From: DASQPE01 sp964519805
GTDB taxonomy: Bacteria; Gemmatimonadota; Gemmatimonadetes; Gemmatimonadales; GWC2-71-9
Direction of reading: 5' to 3'
Length of the DNA: 22,756 nt
Assembly: GCA_964519805.1 (NCBI GenBank)
Contig: CAZFKN010000049.1
Coordinates: 1 to 22,756, forward strand
Position numbers and translations under genes: made by a program. Shown here piece by piece: positions 14,228 through 20,579 of the stretch; the stretch's first letter is position 1, and each line of letters opens with the position of its first letter. The notes below the pieces were generated by a model, which ran no database searches, was not told the origin of the DNA, and saw only the letters and a program-made list of their open reading frames with translations.

Positions 14228-14571
14228 CGCGCAGCGCCTCCTGATTGCTGACCTACGAAAGGATTTGCGCCCCGCGGGTCTAGTCCGGCTGGTTCCGTGT
14301 CGGAACCGGCCGTCCGGCGAAACCACTGCGCTTCGCAGGGCTCGCTTGCATAGCCCCTCGCCAACCGTCTCCGGCGGCCCCCAAACAGGGGCCGATGGCG
14401 GCTTCAATTCAGGGAGTGGACAACTGAGTAACCCACAGTGCTACATCGTCTTGCCGGCAATGAGTTCCCGTCTGGAACACCCTCTGGCCGACCGATTGCT
14501 GCGCTCACAGCGGACGCACTCCTTGCGTCTTTCAAGGCTGTGTCATCAGCACCAATTCTGAGGAGGAAACG
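14228..14571. other. Intergenic leader with several hairpins
   Basis: No convincing gene. Three hairpins are visible: a 12-bp stem around GGTTCCG-TGT-CGGAACC (14286-14312), CTGCG-CTT-CGCAG (about 14326-14338), and GGCCCC/GGGGCC with loop CAAACA (14376-14393). None has a T-tract. A GG-N10-GC element lies at 14487-14500, and a strong Shine-Dalgarno (GAGGAGG) is directly before the outer-membrane protein gene. I do not recognise a riboswitch class. Confidence 0.45.
14486..14501 (+). promoter_or_regulatory. Weak sigma-54-like element
   Basis: TGGCCGA-CCGA-TTGCT keeps the GG-N10-GC core spacing and the TGGC and TTGC boxes but diverges in the second half of the -24 box. It lies about 70 bases upstream of the outer-membrane protein ATG. 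It could be chance; it is recorded because the gene cluster just upstream has a better example. Confidence 0.3.
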
Positions 14572-15141
14572 ATGAAAAGCCTGGTGCGCGGTGTTGCGAT
14601 CGGTCTCGCGGTGGTCCTAAGCGCGCAGAGTGTGCGCGCGCAGACGGCCCTGAGTCTCGGCCTGGGTGGTGGTGCCGCCGTGCCGACCGGTGCGATGGCC
14701 GACGGCAGCAAGACCGGTTGGAGCAGCCAGATCGTCGCTCGCGTGAAGCCCCTGGCGAGCCCGGTCGGCCTTCAGGTGGACGGCTTCTACAATCGGTTCG
14801 GACTCGCGGGTGGCATCGACGGCAACAGTCGCCTCATCGGCAGCACAGCGAACGCGGTCTTCCCGTTCCCGATCGCGGGTCCGGCGCGGCCGTACCTCAT
14901 CGGCGGCGTCGGGGTGTACAATGGGAAGACCTCGATTACCGGCCAGCCCTCGACCGACTCGCAAACCAAGTTCGGTGCGAACGCCGGGGCCGGGTTCGAC
15001 ATTGGGGTAAGCAAGGCCGCCACTGTGTTCGCCGAAGGGCGCTTCCACGCAATCTTCAAGGGAGCGACCGATGCGACCACACTGCAAGAAGAGACCGCCT
15101 ACATGATCCCGCTGACCGTCGGTCTGCGTTGGGCGCTCTAG
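14572..15141 (+). CDS. Small outer-membrane beta-barrel protein
   Basis: A 189-residue exported protein. The signal peptide is MKSLVRGVAIGLAVVLSAQS plus VRAQ, with the probable cut before Q24 or T25. The mature part alternates polar and hydrophobic residues in about eight strands. It has the typical start ALSLGLGGGAAVPTGAM, a Gly/Asn-rich middle, AGAGFDIGVSKAATVFAEGRFH, and an ending PLTVGLRWAL in which the last strand carries aromatic and hydrophobic residues as needed for barrel insertion. The length fits the OmpA-N/OmpW-like 'outer membrane beta-barrel protein' group. GAGGAGG lies a few bases before the ATG, predicting strong translation. It stands alone, ends in a clear terminator, and may be abundantly expressed. 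Ligand and function are unknown. Confidence 0.82.
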   Translation: MKSLVRGVAIGLAVVLSAQSVRAQTALSLGLGGGAAVPTGAMADGSKTGWSSQIVARVKPLASPVGLQVDGFYNRFGLAGGIDGNSRLIGSTANAVFPFPIAGPARPYLIGGVGVYNGKTSITGQPSTDSQTKFGANAGAGFDIGVSKAATVFAEGRFHAIFKGATDATTLQEETAYMIPLTVGLRWAL

Positions 15142-15166
15142 TAAGCGAATTTGCTTGGTGGTTCCT

Positions 15167-15202
15167 GACCGCCTCGCCGAAGGGCGAGGCGGTCATGTTT
15201 TG
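15167..15202 (+). terminator. Rho-independent terminator after OMP gene
   Basis: A perfect 12-base-pair stem (GACCGCCTCGCC with its complement) has a GAAG loop at 15179-15182 and is followed by ATGTTTTG. It ends the outer-membrane protein transcript 25 bases after the stop. On the minus strand no T-tract follows, so it is not an obvious end for the tRNA transcript. Confidence 0.85.
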
Positions 15203-15258
15203 TCCCCAAGGCACGGGGAGCGTCGCGGCGCTTCGCTACGCCCAGCTTCCTGCGGGAG

Positions 15259-15331
15259 TGCGCCCCCTGGGAGTCGAACCCAGAACCTAGGGATTAAGAG
15301 TCCCTTGCTCTGCCAGTTGAGCTAGAGGCGC
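15259..15331 (-). tRNA. tRNA-Lys(CTT)
   Basis: A 73-base cloverleaf read on the minus strand. The acceptor is GCGCCTC paired with GGGGCGC, and the T-arm is CTGGG/CCCAG with loop TTCGACT. The anticodon stem AGGGA/TCCCT closes loop CTCTTAA, giving anticodon CTT. The discriminator is A. The 3' CCA is not encoded. It is the last tRNA of the cluster in transcription order. Confidence 0.95.
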
Positions 15332-15342
15332 GCGGGTTGACA

Positions 15343-15415
15343 TAGCCCCAACGGGAATCGAACCCGTCTTTCGACCTTGAAAGGGTCGCGTCCTAAACCG
15401 ATAGACGATGGGGCC
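15343..15415 (-). tRNA. tRNA-Glu(TTC)
   Basis: A 73-base minus-strand cloverleaf. The acceptor GGCCCCA pairs with TGGGGCT (a G-T pair at position 1-72). The T-arm is ACGGG/CCCGT, and the anticodon loop CTTTCAA within CGACC/GGTCG gives TTC. The discriminator is A, with no encoded CCA. It lies 11 bases from tRNA-Lys. Confidence 0.95.
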
Positions 15416-15448
15416 GCGATGCCCGCCGGGTGGGCTCAACCGTTGTCA

Positions 15449-15521
15449 TAGCGCTAACGGGATTCGAACCCGTGTTTGGGCCTTGAGAGGGCCCCGTCCT
15501 AGTCCCCTAGACGATAGCGCC
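15449..15521 (-). tRNA. tRNA-Glu(CTC)
   Basis: A 73-base minus-strand cloverleaf. The acceptor GGCGCTA pairs with TAGCGCT, and the anticodon loop CTCTCAA within GGGCC/GGCCC gives CTC. The T-arm is ACGGG/CCCGT as in the neighbouring Glu tRNA. CCA is not encoded. It is the second glutamate isoacceptor in tandem; the T-arms are the same but the acceptor and anticodon stems differ, so it is not a recent copy. Confidence 0.95.
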
Positions 15522-15528
15522 AGAAGAG

Positions 15529-15687
15529 CCATAAGCTATTAGCCGTTAGCTATTGGCCTCTAGCCCTTGGCGAAGAGCCCCGCCTCCTGGCATCCGATCT
15601 CCGCCGCAGCGAGCAGCCGGGAGCCAACCAGCGAACGGCGCTCAGCCATTACCTCTTGGCTAAAGGCTAACGGCTAACGGCTAACAA
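15529..15687. repeat. Inverted heptamer repeat (GGCTAAC units) inside tRNA cluster
   Basis: The left arm (15529-15570) contains AGCCGTTAGC at 15541-15550 and degenerate copies. The right arm contains three exact head-to-tail GGCTAAC units at 15665-15685 plus diverged ones before it. The arms are complementary and could form a long imperfect hairpin in the spacer between tRNA-Trp and tRNA-Glu(CTC). The same sequence family recurs at 20504-20563. Confidence 0.7.
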
Positions 15688-15695
15688 CTCCTCTA

Positions 15696-15768
15696 CAGGC
15701 CCGGAGGGAATCGAACCCCCAACCCCCGGTTTTGGAGACCGGTGCTCTACCAATTGAGCTACGGACCT
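15696..15768 (-). tRNA. tRNA-Trp(CCA)
   Basis: A 73-base minus-strand cloverleaf. The acceptor AGGTCCG pairs with CGGGCCT, and the anticodon loop CTCCAAA within CCGGT/ACCGG gives CCA. The discriminator is G. The 3' CCA tail is not encoded. The heptamer repeat begins about ten bases beyond its 3' end. Confidence 0.95.
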
Positions 15769-15834
15769 ACGCTCCAAACCCCGCGCGGCGAGCACCGTGC
15801 GCCCATGGCTGCCCCGCGGGATCGCTCGAGCCAG

Positions 15835-15909
15835 GGTGGCTGACGGGAATCGAACCCGCAACCTCCGGAGCCACAGTCCGGCGCTCTAACCGATTGAGCT
15901 ACAACCACC
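15835..15909 (-). tRNA. tRNA-His(GTG)
   Basis: A minus-strand cloverleaf of 75 bases counting the extra 5' G(-1) that pairs with discriminator C73, the identity mark of tRNA-His. The acceptor GTGGTTG pairs with CAGCCAC, and the anticodon loop CTGTGGC within CCGGA/TCCGG gives GTG. No encoded CCA. It is the first tRNA of the cluster in transcription order. Confidence 0.95.
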
Positions 15910-15969
15910 ACGAGGAGCCTGGCCCCCGATTTCCGAGCGGGGGAAGATACGCGTCGGCGACGGCACGGG

Positions 15970-16602
15970 TCAAGGCCAAAAACGCGCCTGCAACGCCCGT
16001 GTCGCCCCGACATGCAGGCCCGGAACTCCATCCAGCGCAGCCACCTCCACGATTCCGCGCACCGCGTTCGCGACGAAGAGCGCTCGCCCGTTCAGGGCCC
16101 GCCGGTCCACCCGTCGCTCCTCGATCGGCGCCAGCTCCGCGATCCGTGACCGCGCGACCCCGGTGAGCACGCCCAACGCCAGGGGCGGCGCGCAGAGCCG
16201 ATCTGCATCCCACCAGAACAACGACCAGATCGCCGCCTCTGCAACCCAGCCGCCGTCCGCCAGCAGCAGGGCATCATCCGCCCCTAAAGCCCGGGCTTCG
16301 TGTTGGGCCTCGTCGAACTCCCCCCTCGCCGTGGTCTTGTGCGGGTATGGCCGATGGACGATGCGGCTCGTCACCAGCCGGACCGGCTCGGTCGAGCCAA
16401 GCGTCCGCTCGCTGAGCTCCACGCCCTCGGCGCTCACCTCGAGCCGGTGCACCCGATCGACGCCGCCTGCAGGCACCGTCAGCTCCAACGGGAACGGCAC
16501 GCCCAGCTCTCGACAGCTGCGAAGGAGCCGGCGCAGATGCAGGCCCCAGAGCGGAGCCACGCCCTCGCGCAGCCGTACCGTCTCGATCAGACCAACCGTC
16601 AT
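15970..16602 (-). CDS. Class IV PLP-dependent enzyme (aminodeoxychorismate lyase-like)
   Basis: A 210-residue fold-type IV PLP enzyme, the family of PabC and branched-chain or D-amino-acid aminotransferases. K89 in PHKTTAR is the Schiff-base lysine. GADDALLLADGGWVAEAAIW (about 107-126) is the family stretch with the PLP-ring glutamate (E122), and LALGVLTGVARSRI (141-154) is the phosphate-binding turn. After E122 the usual Asn of the E-x4-N pattern is Ser (S127), a mild departure. It is shorter than typical PabC (about 270) because the N-terminal domain is compact. A role in p-aminobenzoate/folate synthesis is the most common for such proteins, but an aminotransferase activity cannot be excluded. 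It lies 12 bases downstream of the DMT transporter gene and is probably cotranscribed with it. Confidence 0.75.
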   Translation of the reverse strand: MTVGLIETVRLREGVAPLWGLHLRRLLRSCRELGVPFPLELTVPAGGVDRVHRLEVSAEGVELSERTLGSTEPVRLVTSRIVHRPYPHKTTARGEFDEAQHEARALGADDALLLADGGWVAEAAIWSLFWWDADRLCAPPLALGVLTGVARSRIAELAPIEERRVDRRALNGRALFVANAVRGIVEVAALDGVPGLHVGATRALQARFWP

Positions 16603-16614
16603 CGAACCGTGTCC

Positions 16615-17496
16615 TTATCCGGCCGGTTCCACCGCCGGACGCCGCCGCGCGTCCATCCACGTGCGGAGCGTGGTCGCACCGAGAATGATCGCCCCGCCGG
16701 CAATGGCGAAGCTTCCCGGTACCTCCCCATGCACCACCCACGCCCAGAGCGGATTGAGCGCCGGCTCGATCAGCAGAATGATCGACGCCTCGAGCGCCGG
16801 CAGCCAGTGGAGCGCCGAGGTGACCAGCATGTACGCGACACCGATCTGGAACGTGCCGAGGTAGAGGATCACGACCCAGTCGCCGGCCCGGTGGTCACCG
16901 AGCGGGAGCGCACCCGGCAGCGACGCCGCGAACGCGATCAGATTGCCCACGACAACGGCCGCCATCGCCGAGCTGCCGTCCGCGTCGCGCGACCCCATCC
17001 ACCGGAGACCACAGACCGTGAGCGCCCAGGTGACGCCGCTGCCGGCCGCCAGCAGGTTCCCGCGGGCGGGATCGGGCGCGGTCGCTCGCGGCGGCTCGGT
17101 GCCCACAAAGAAGAGCGTGAGCCCGAGCGCCACGATGGCCATGAACGCCACGTCCGCCGGACGCACTCGCTCATGCAGCAGCCATGGAGCGAGCAGCATC
17201 ACGTAGAGCGGTGCGGTCGACTGCAGAAAGATCGTGTTCGCGGAGGTCGTGAGCCGGTTGGCGAGCACGAACAGCACCAGCGTGGCCGCGTAGGCCGCGC
17301 CGACCAGGACGATCCGCCAATTCCAGGCCCGCCGGCCACCCGGTGCGAACAGCCAGAGCACGAGCGCCGCCACGCCCGACCGAAGGCCGGCGATCTGCCA
17401 GCCGGTGAAGGCGGCGGCCTTGATCGCCGCGCCGCCCGTCGAGAACAGAAAGGCCGCGAACGCGAGCCGGAGTCGGGCGGAGGTGGCGGATGACAC
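16615..17496 (-). CDS. EamA/DMT-superfamily transporter
   Basis: A 293-residue inner-membrane protein with about ten hydrophobic helices in two EamA repeats (about 1-140 and 150-285), the drug/metabolite transporter layout. Typical pieces are FLFSTGGAAIKAAAFTGWQ in helix one, TTSANTIFLQSTAPLYVMLLAPWLL at the end of repeat one, and EASIILLIEPALNPLWAWVVHGEVP at the repeat-two signature (E-P-x-x-x). It is an exporter or importer of amino acids or other small metabolites; the substrate cannot be read. It precedes the PabC-like gene by 12 bases. It faces an APC permease gene across a 105-base divergent spacer, so the two may share regulation. Confidence 0.9.
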   Translation of the reverse strand: MSSATSARLRLAFAAFLFSTGGAAIKAAAFTGWQIAGLRSGVAALVLWLFAPGGRRAWNWRIVLVGAAYAATLVLFVLANRLTTSANTIFLQSTAPLYVMLLAPWLLHERVRPADVAFMAIVALGLTLFFVGTEPPRATAPDPARGNLLAAGSGVTWALTVCGLRWMGSRDADGSSAMAAVVVGNLIAFAASLPGALPLGDHRAGDWVVILYLGTFQIGVAYMLVTSALHWLPALEASIILLIEPALNPLWAWVVHGEVPGSFAIAGGAIILGATTLRTWMDARRRPAVEPAG

Positions 17497-17601
17497 GCCG
17501 GGGAATCAATCCGCCAGCGCCCGGGCCGCAAGACCGCGCGCGCCGGAAGGCCGAAGTCGCGGCCGGCTGGCGCCGCCGCCCGGCCGCGCGTACATCTGGG
17601 C

Positions 17602-18954
17602 ATGCCAACCGCCGCTCCCGAGACCGTCGGCCCCCCGACCGACGAGGGACTCGTTCGCGCCATCGGGGTCCGCGCCCTCACGCTGGGCGCCGTGAATCTC
17701 ATCATCGGGGCGGGAATCTTCGTACTCCCGGCGCTCATCGCCCGCCGGCTGGGCGCCGCCGCGATCGTGGCCTACCTCGTCTGCGCGGTCTCCATGGGGA
17801 TGGTCCTGCTCTGCTTCGCCGAGTCGGGGAGCCGGGTGTCGCGATCCGGCGGGGTCTACGGGTACGTCGAGGTGGCGTTCGGCCCCTACGTCGGCTTCCT
17901 GGTCGGCAACCTGCTTTGGTTCGCCTGCGGGTGCCTGGCCGCCGCGTCGGTTGCGAACGCCCTGGTGGGGACGCTGTCGGAGGCGGTTTCGTGGATGGGC
18001 CAGGGAGTGCCGCGGATGGTGTTCCTGGTCCTGCTCTACGCCGGCCTCGCCTGGACCAACGTCCGCGGCGTTCGCGCCGGAGCGGGATTGGTACAGCTCA
18101 TCACGGCCGCCAAGCTGCTTCCGCTCCTGCTCCTCATCCCCGCCGGCCTCCTGGTGATGCACCCCGCGAATCTCGCGTGGCCGGGCTTCCCCCCCGCCGG
18201 CAAGATCGCCGGGGCCTGTCTCGTGCTGATCTATGCCTTCGCCGGCACCGAGACGATGCTGATGGCCAGCGGCGAGATCCGCGACCCCGCCCGTACCGTC
18301 CCCCGTTCGGTCTTGAGCGCCCTCGGCATCGCCACGGCGCTTTACCTCGCGCTCCAGATCTCGGCTCAGGGCGCATTGGGGCCTGATCTCGCGATGAATG
18401 ACAAGGCGCCGCTGGCGATGGTGGCCGAGCGGGCGCTTGGCGCCGGCGGCAAGCTGGTCGTCCTGGCCGGTGCGGCGATCTCGATGTTCGGATACGTGAG
18501 CGGGGATGTGCTGTCGACGCCGCGGGCCCTGTTCGGCTTTGCCCGGGACGGCCTACTGCCACCGGCGGTGGCGAGCGTGCATCCGCGGTACCGAACCCCG
18601 CATGTCGCGATCTGGCTATACTCGTTTGTCACCTGCGCGCTTGCCATGAGCGGCACGTTCGAGCATCTGCTCATCCTGGCGAACGTGGGGTCGTTGGTGG
18701 TCTACCTCATGGCGGCGCTGGCGACGCTCGAGCTGCGGCGGCGTCACGTGCGGCTCGATGCCCCGCCGTTCCTGCTGCCGGGCGGCCCGTTGATCCCGCT
18801 GCTCGCCTGCAGTGTGGTGCTCTGGCTCCTGGCCAACGCCGAACGGCGCGAGCTGCTCAGCGTGGCCGCGATGTTGGGCGTGGCCACGTTGTTGTTCCTT
18901 GTGGCTCGCGGGCGCGCCCGCCCGACAGCCGCACAGGCACCACCCGCGCCCTAG
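17602..18954 (+). CDS. APC-superfamily amino acid permease
   Basis: A 450-residue inner-membrane permease of the amino acid-polyamine-organocation superfamily, with about 12 helices. The first helix carries the substrate-binding unwound motif GAGIFVLP. Further landmarks are SGGVYGYVEVAFGPYVGFLVG (helix 3 region), YAFAGTETMLMASGEIRDPARTVPRSV (helix 6, with the typical FxGxE-like sequence and the E-x-x-x-P-x-R-x-x-P-R loop) and SMFGYVSGDVLSTPRALFGFARDGLLP (helix 8 region). It probably imports or exchanges an amino acid. The start has no clear Shine-Dalgarno; ATG 17602 is used because a polar N-terminus of about 25 residues precedes helix 1. A tryptophanase lies 1.6 kb downstream on the same strand, beyond a minus-strand gene, so the functional link is open. 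Confidence 0.9.
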   Translation: MPTAAPETVGPPTDEGLVRAIGVRALTLGAVNLIIGAGIFVLPALIARRLGAAAIVAYLVCAVSMGMVLLCFAESGSRVSRSGGVYGYVEVAFGPYVGFLVGNLLWFACGCLAAASVANALVGTLSEAVSWMGQGVPRMVFLVLLYAGLAWTNVRGVRAGAGLVQLITAAKLLPLLLLIPAGLLVMHPANLAWPGFPPAGKIAGACLVLIYAFAGTETMLMASGEIRDPARTVPRSVLSALGIATALYLALQISAQGALGPDLAMNDKAPLAMVAERALGAGGKLVVLAGAAISMFGYVSGDVLSTPRALFGFARDGLLPPAVASVHPRYRTPHVAIWLYSFVTCALAMSGTFEHLLILANVGSLVVYLMAALATLELRRRHVRLDAPPFLLPGGPLIPLLACSVVLWLLANAERRELLSVAAMLGVATLLFLVARGRARPTAAQAPPAP

Positions 18955-18957
18955 CGG

Positions 18958-20496
18958 TCAGGCGCTCAGCAGCCGCGCGAGGGCCACCGAGTCGCCCCGC
19001 TCCAGGGCGGCCTCGACCTCGAGGCTCACGCCGTCGCGAAAGACGGTGGCCACGGCGAGGACCCTCCCCGCTTTCCGGTAGGCGACGGTCGCGTCGTGCG
19101 CCACGAGGCTCCCACGCACCTCGACGGCGTCCCAGCTCTCCGCGTGTCCCACGTACGCGATCGTCACGTCGTAATGCTGACTCCAGAAGAAGGGCACCGC
19201 GTCGAAGCGCTCGCGCCGGCCCAGCATGTTGCGCGCCGCCGCCTGGCCCTGGCGCTCCGCGACGACCCAGTGCTCGACCCGGATACGCTCGCCGCTGTGC
19301 GGATCGGGCCAGCGGGCGATGTCGCCGGCGGCGAAGATGCCCGGTCGACTCGTCTCCAGGAACTCGTTCACCAGCACGCCGCGATCGAGCGTGAGCCCCG
19401 CCTGCTCCGCCAGCGCCGTCGCCGGGCGGACGCCGACACCCGCGACGACGAGATCGGCCGGGAGCGTGGCGCCGCTCTCCAGCACGACGCCAGCGGCCTC
19501 GATCGCCCGAGGCTTGGTGCCCAGGTGAAAGCCGACGCCGTGCTCCTCGTGCAGCGCACGCACGAAGTCGCCCAGCTCCGCGCCCATGATCCGCTCGAGC
19601 GGCCGCTGCTCCGGTGCCACGACCTGGACCTCGAGCCCTCGACTCCGGAGCGATGCCGCGACCTCCAGCCCGATGAAGCTCGCCCCGATCACCACGGCCC
19701 GCCGGGCGTCCGCGGCCGCTGCGATGATGGCTCGGCTGTCCGCCAGCGAGCGGAGATAGCGGATCTGCTCGGCCCCGGGGATCGGCAGGCGCACGGGGTC
19801 GGCCCCCGTGGCGAGCAGGAGACGGTCCCATTCGATCCTGCGGCCGTCGGCCAGCAGCAGATGACGCTCGCCGGCCGGAATCGCGGTGACCGCGACCCCG
19901 GTGATCAGCTCGATCTCCTGGGTGAGGTAGAAATCGGCGTCCCGGAGCGGAATCCACTCTTCGGGGGCGTTACCCGCGAGGTAGTCCTTGGAGAGATTGG
20001 GACGATCCACCGGGCCGACGGGCTCCGCGCCGATGAGGATGATCGAGCCGTGATACCCCTCGCGCCGGAGCGTCTCCGCCGCCACCTCACCCGCCGCACC
20101 CGCGCCCACGATCGCGATGGTATCGATGTCGGCGCCGGCGGTGGGCGTTCTGGTCGCGGGTCGCTTGCCGGCGACACGCACGGTGTCGCCCTTCCGCTCC
20201 ACGACCCAGCTGGCCACCGGATTCAGCGGAGGAGGCCGGAGCGGCGCGCCGGTCCGAAGACTGAAGCACCCGTGGTGCCACGGGCAGCGCACCGTGTCGC
20301 CTACCACCAACCCCTCGGCCAGCGGTCCGCTGTAGTGGGTGCAGACGGCGCCGATGGCGAACAGCTCCGCCCCCTGCCGGACGATCAGCACCGCCTCCCC
20401 CTCGGCGTGGCCGAGCAGCGGGCGGCCCTCGGGGATCGAGGCGAAGGGGATGCCCTGGAAGAGGTCGGGGCCGGTGAGTTGCGGGGATTCGGACAT
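18958..20496 (-). CDS. Rieske [2Fe-2S] / FAD-dependent pyridine nucleotide-disulphide oxidoreductase (AIFM3-like)
   Basis: A 512-residue fusion. The N-terminal Rieske domain (about 10-110) has ligands C52-x-H54 (CTHYSGP) and C71-x2-H74 (CPWHHG). A ferredoxin-reductase-type flavoprotein follows, with FAD motif IAIVGAGAAGE (128-137), the conserved DRPNLSKDYLAG, NAD(P)H motif VVIGASFIGLEVA (268-280) and the FAD-binding EFLETSRPGIFAAGDIARW. The C-terminal 'reductase_C' part carries EHWVVAERQGQAAARNMLG. The architecture equals that of apoptosis-inducing-factor-3/AIF-like proteins and rubredoxin/ferredoxin reductases with a built-in Rieske centre. It probably passes electrons from NAD(P)H to an unknown acceptor. 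It ends four bases from the permease stop (convergent) and starts in a repeat-bearing divergent spacer shared with tryptophanase. No Shine-Dalgarno is visible. Confidence 0.92.
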   Translation of the reverse strand: MSESPQLTGPDLFQGIPFASIPEGRPLLGHAEGEAVLIVRQGAELFAIGAVCTHYSGPLAEGLVVGDTVRCPWHHGCFSLRTGAPLRPPPLNPVASWVVERKGDTVRVAGKRPATRTPTAGADIDTIAIVGAGAAGEVAAETLRREGYHGSIILIGAEPVGPVDRPNLSKDYLAGNAPEEWIPLRDADFYLTQEIELITGVAVTAIPAGERHLLLADGRRIEWDRLLLATGADPVRLPIPGAEQIRYLRSLADSRAIIAAAADARRAVVIGASFIGLEVAASLRSRGLEVQVVAPEQRPLERIMGAELGDFVRALHEEHGVGFHLGTKPRAIEAAGVVLESGATLPADLVVAGVGVRPATALAEQAGLTLDRGVLVNEFLETSRPGIFAAGDIARWPDPHSGERIRVEHWVVAERQGQAAARNMLGRRERFDAVPFFWSQHYDVTIAYVGHAESWDAVEVRGSLVAHDATVAYRKAGRVLAVATVFRDGVSLEVEAALERGDSVALARLLSA

Positions 20497-20503
20497 GATA
20501 GAG

Positions 20504-20563
20504 AGCCGTTAGCCGTTAGCCGTCAGCCATGAGCCGCTCGCCAATGGCTAATGGCTAACGGCT
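20504..20563. repeat. Inverted heptamer repeat hairpin in divergent promoter spacer
   Basis: The left arm AGCCGTTAGCCGTTAGCC (20504-20521) pairs with the right arm GGCTAATGGCTAACGGCT (20546-20563) with a single wobble. Pairing continues inward with mismatches around a short loop. The units are the heptamer GGCTAAC seen at 15665-15685. The element fills most of the 83-base spacer between two divergent start codons. Confidence 0.75.
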
Positions 20564-20579
20564 TCACCATCTTTCTCCC

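Noticed and set aside
15529..15700. CRISPR array suspected from short repeats in the tRNA spacer
   Set aside because: The units are 7 bases, tandem and inverted, without spacers of regular length, and there are no cas genes.
15259..15909. Prophage or integrative-element attachment site at the tRNA cluster
   Set aside because: All five tRNAs are intact, there is no integrase or duplicated tRNA 3' end nearby, and flanking genes look like ordinary chromosome.
19096..20532. Plus-strand open frame of 478 codons opposite the Rieske/FAD gene
   Set aside because: An Arg/Asp-rich shadow; the minus-strand protein has intact Rieske, FAD and NAD motifs.
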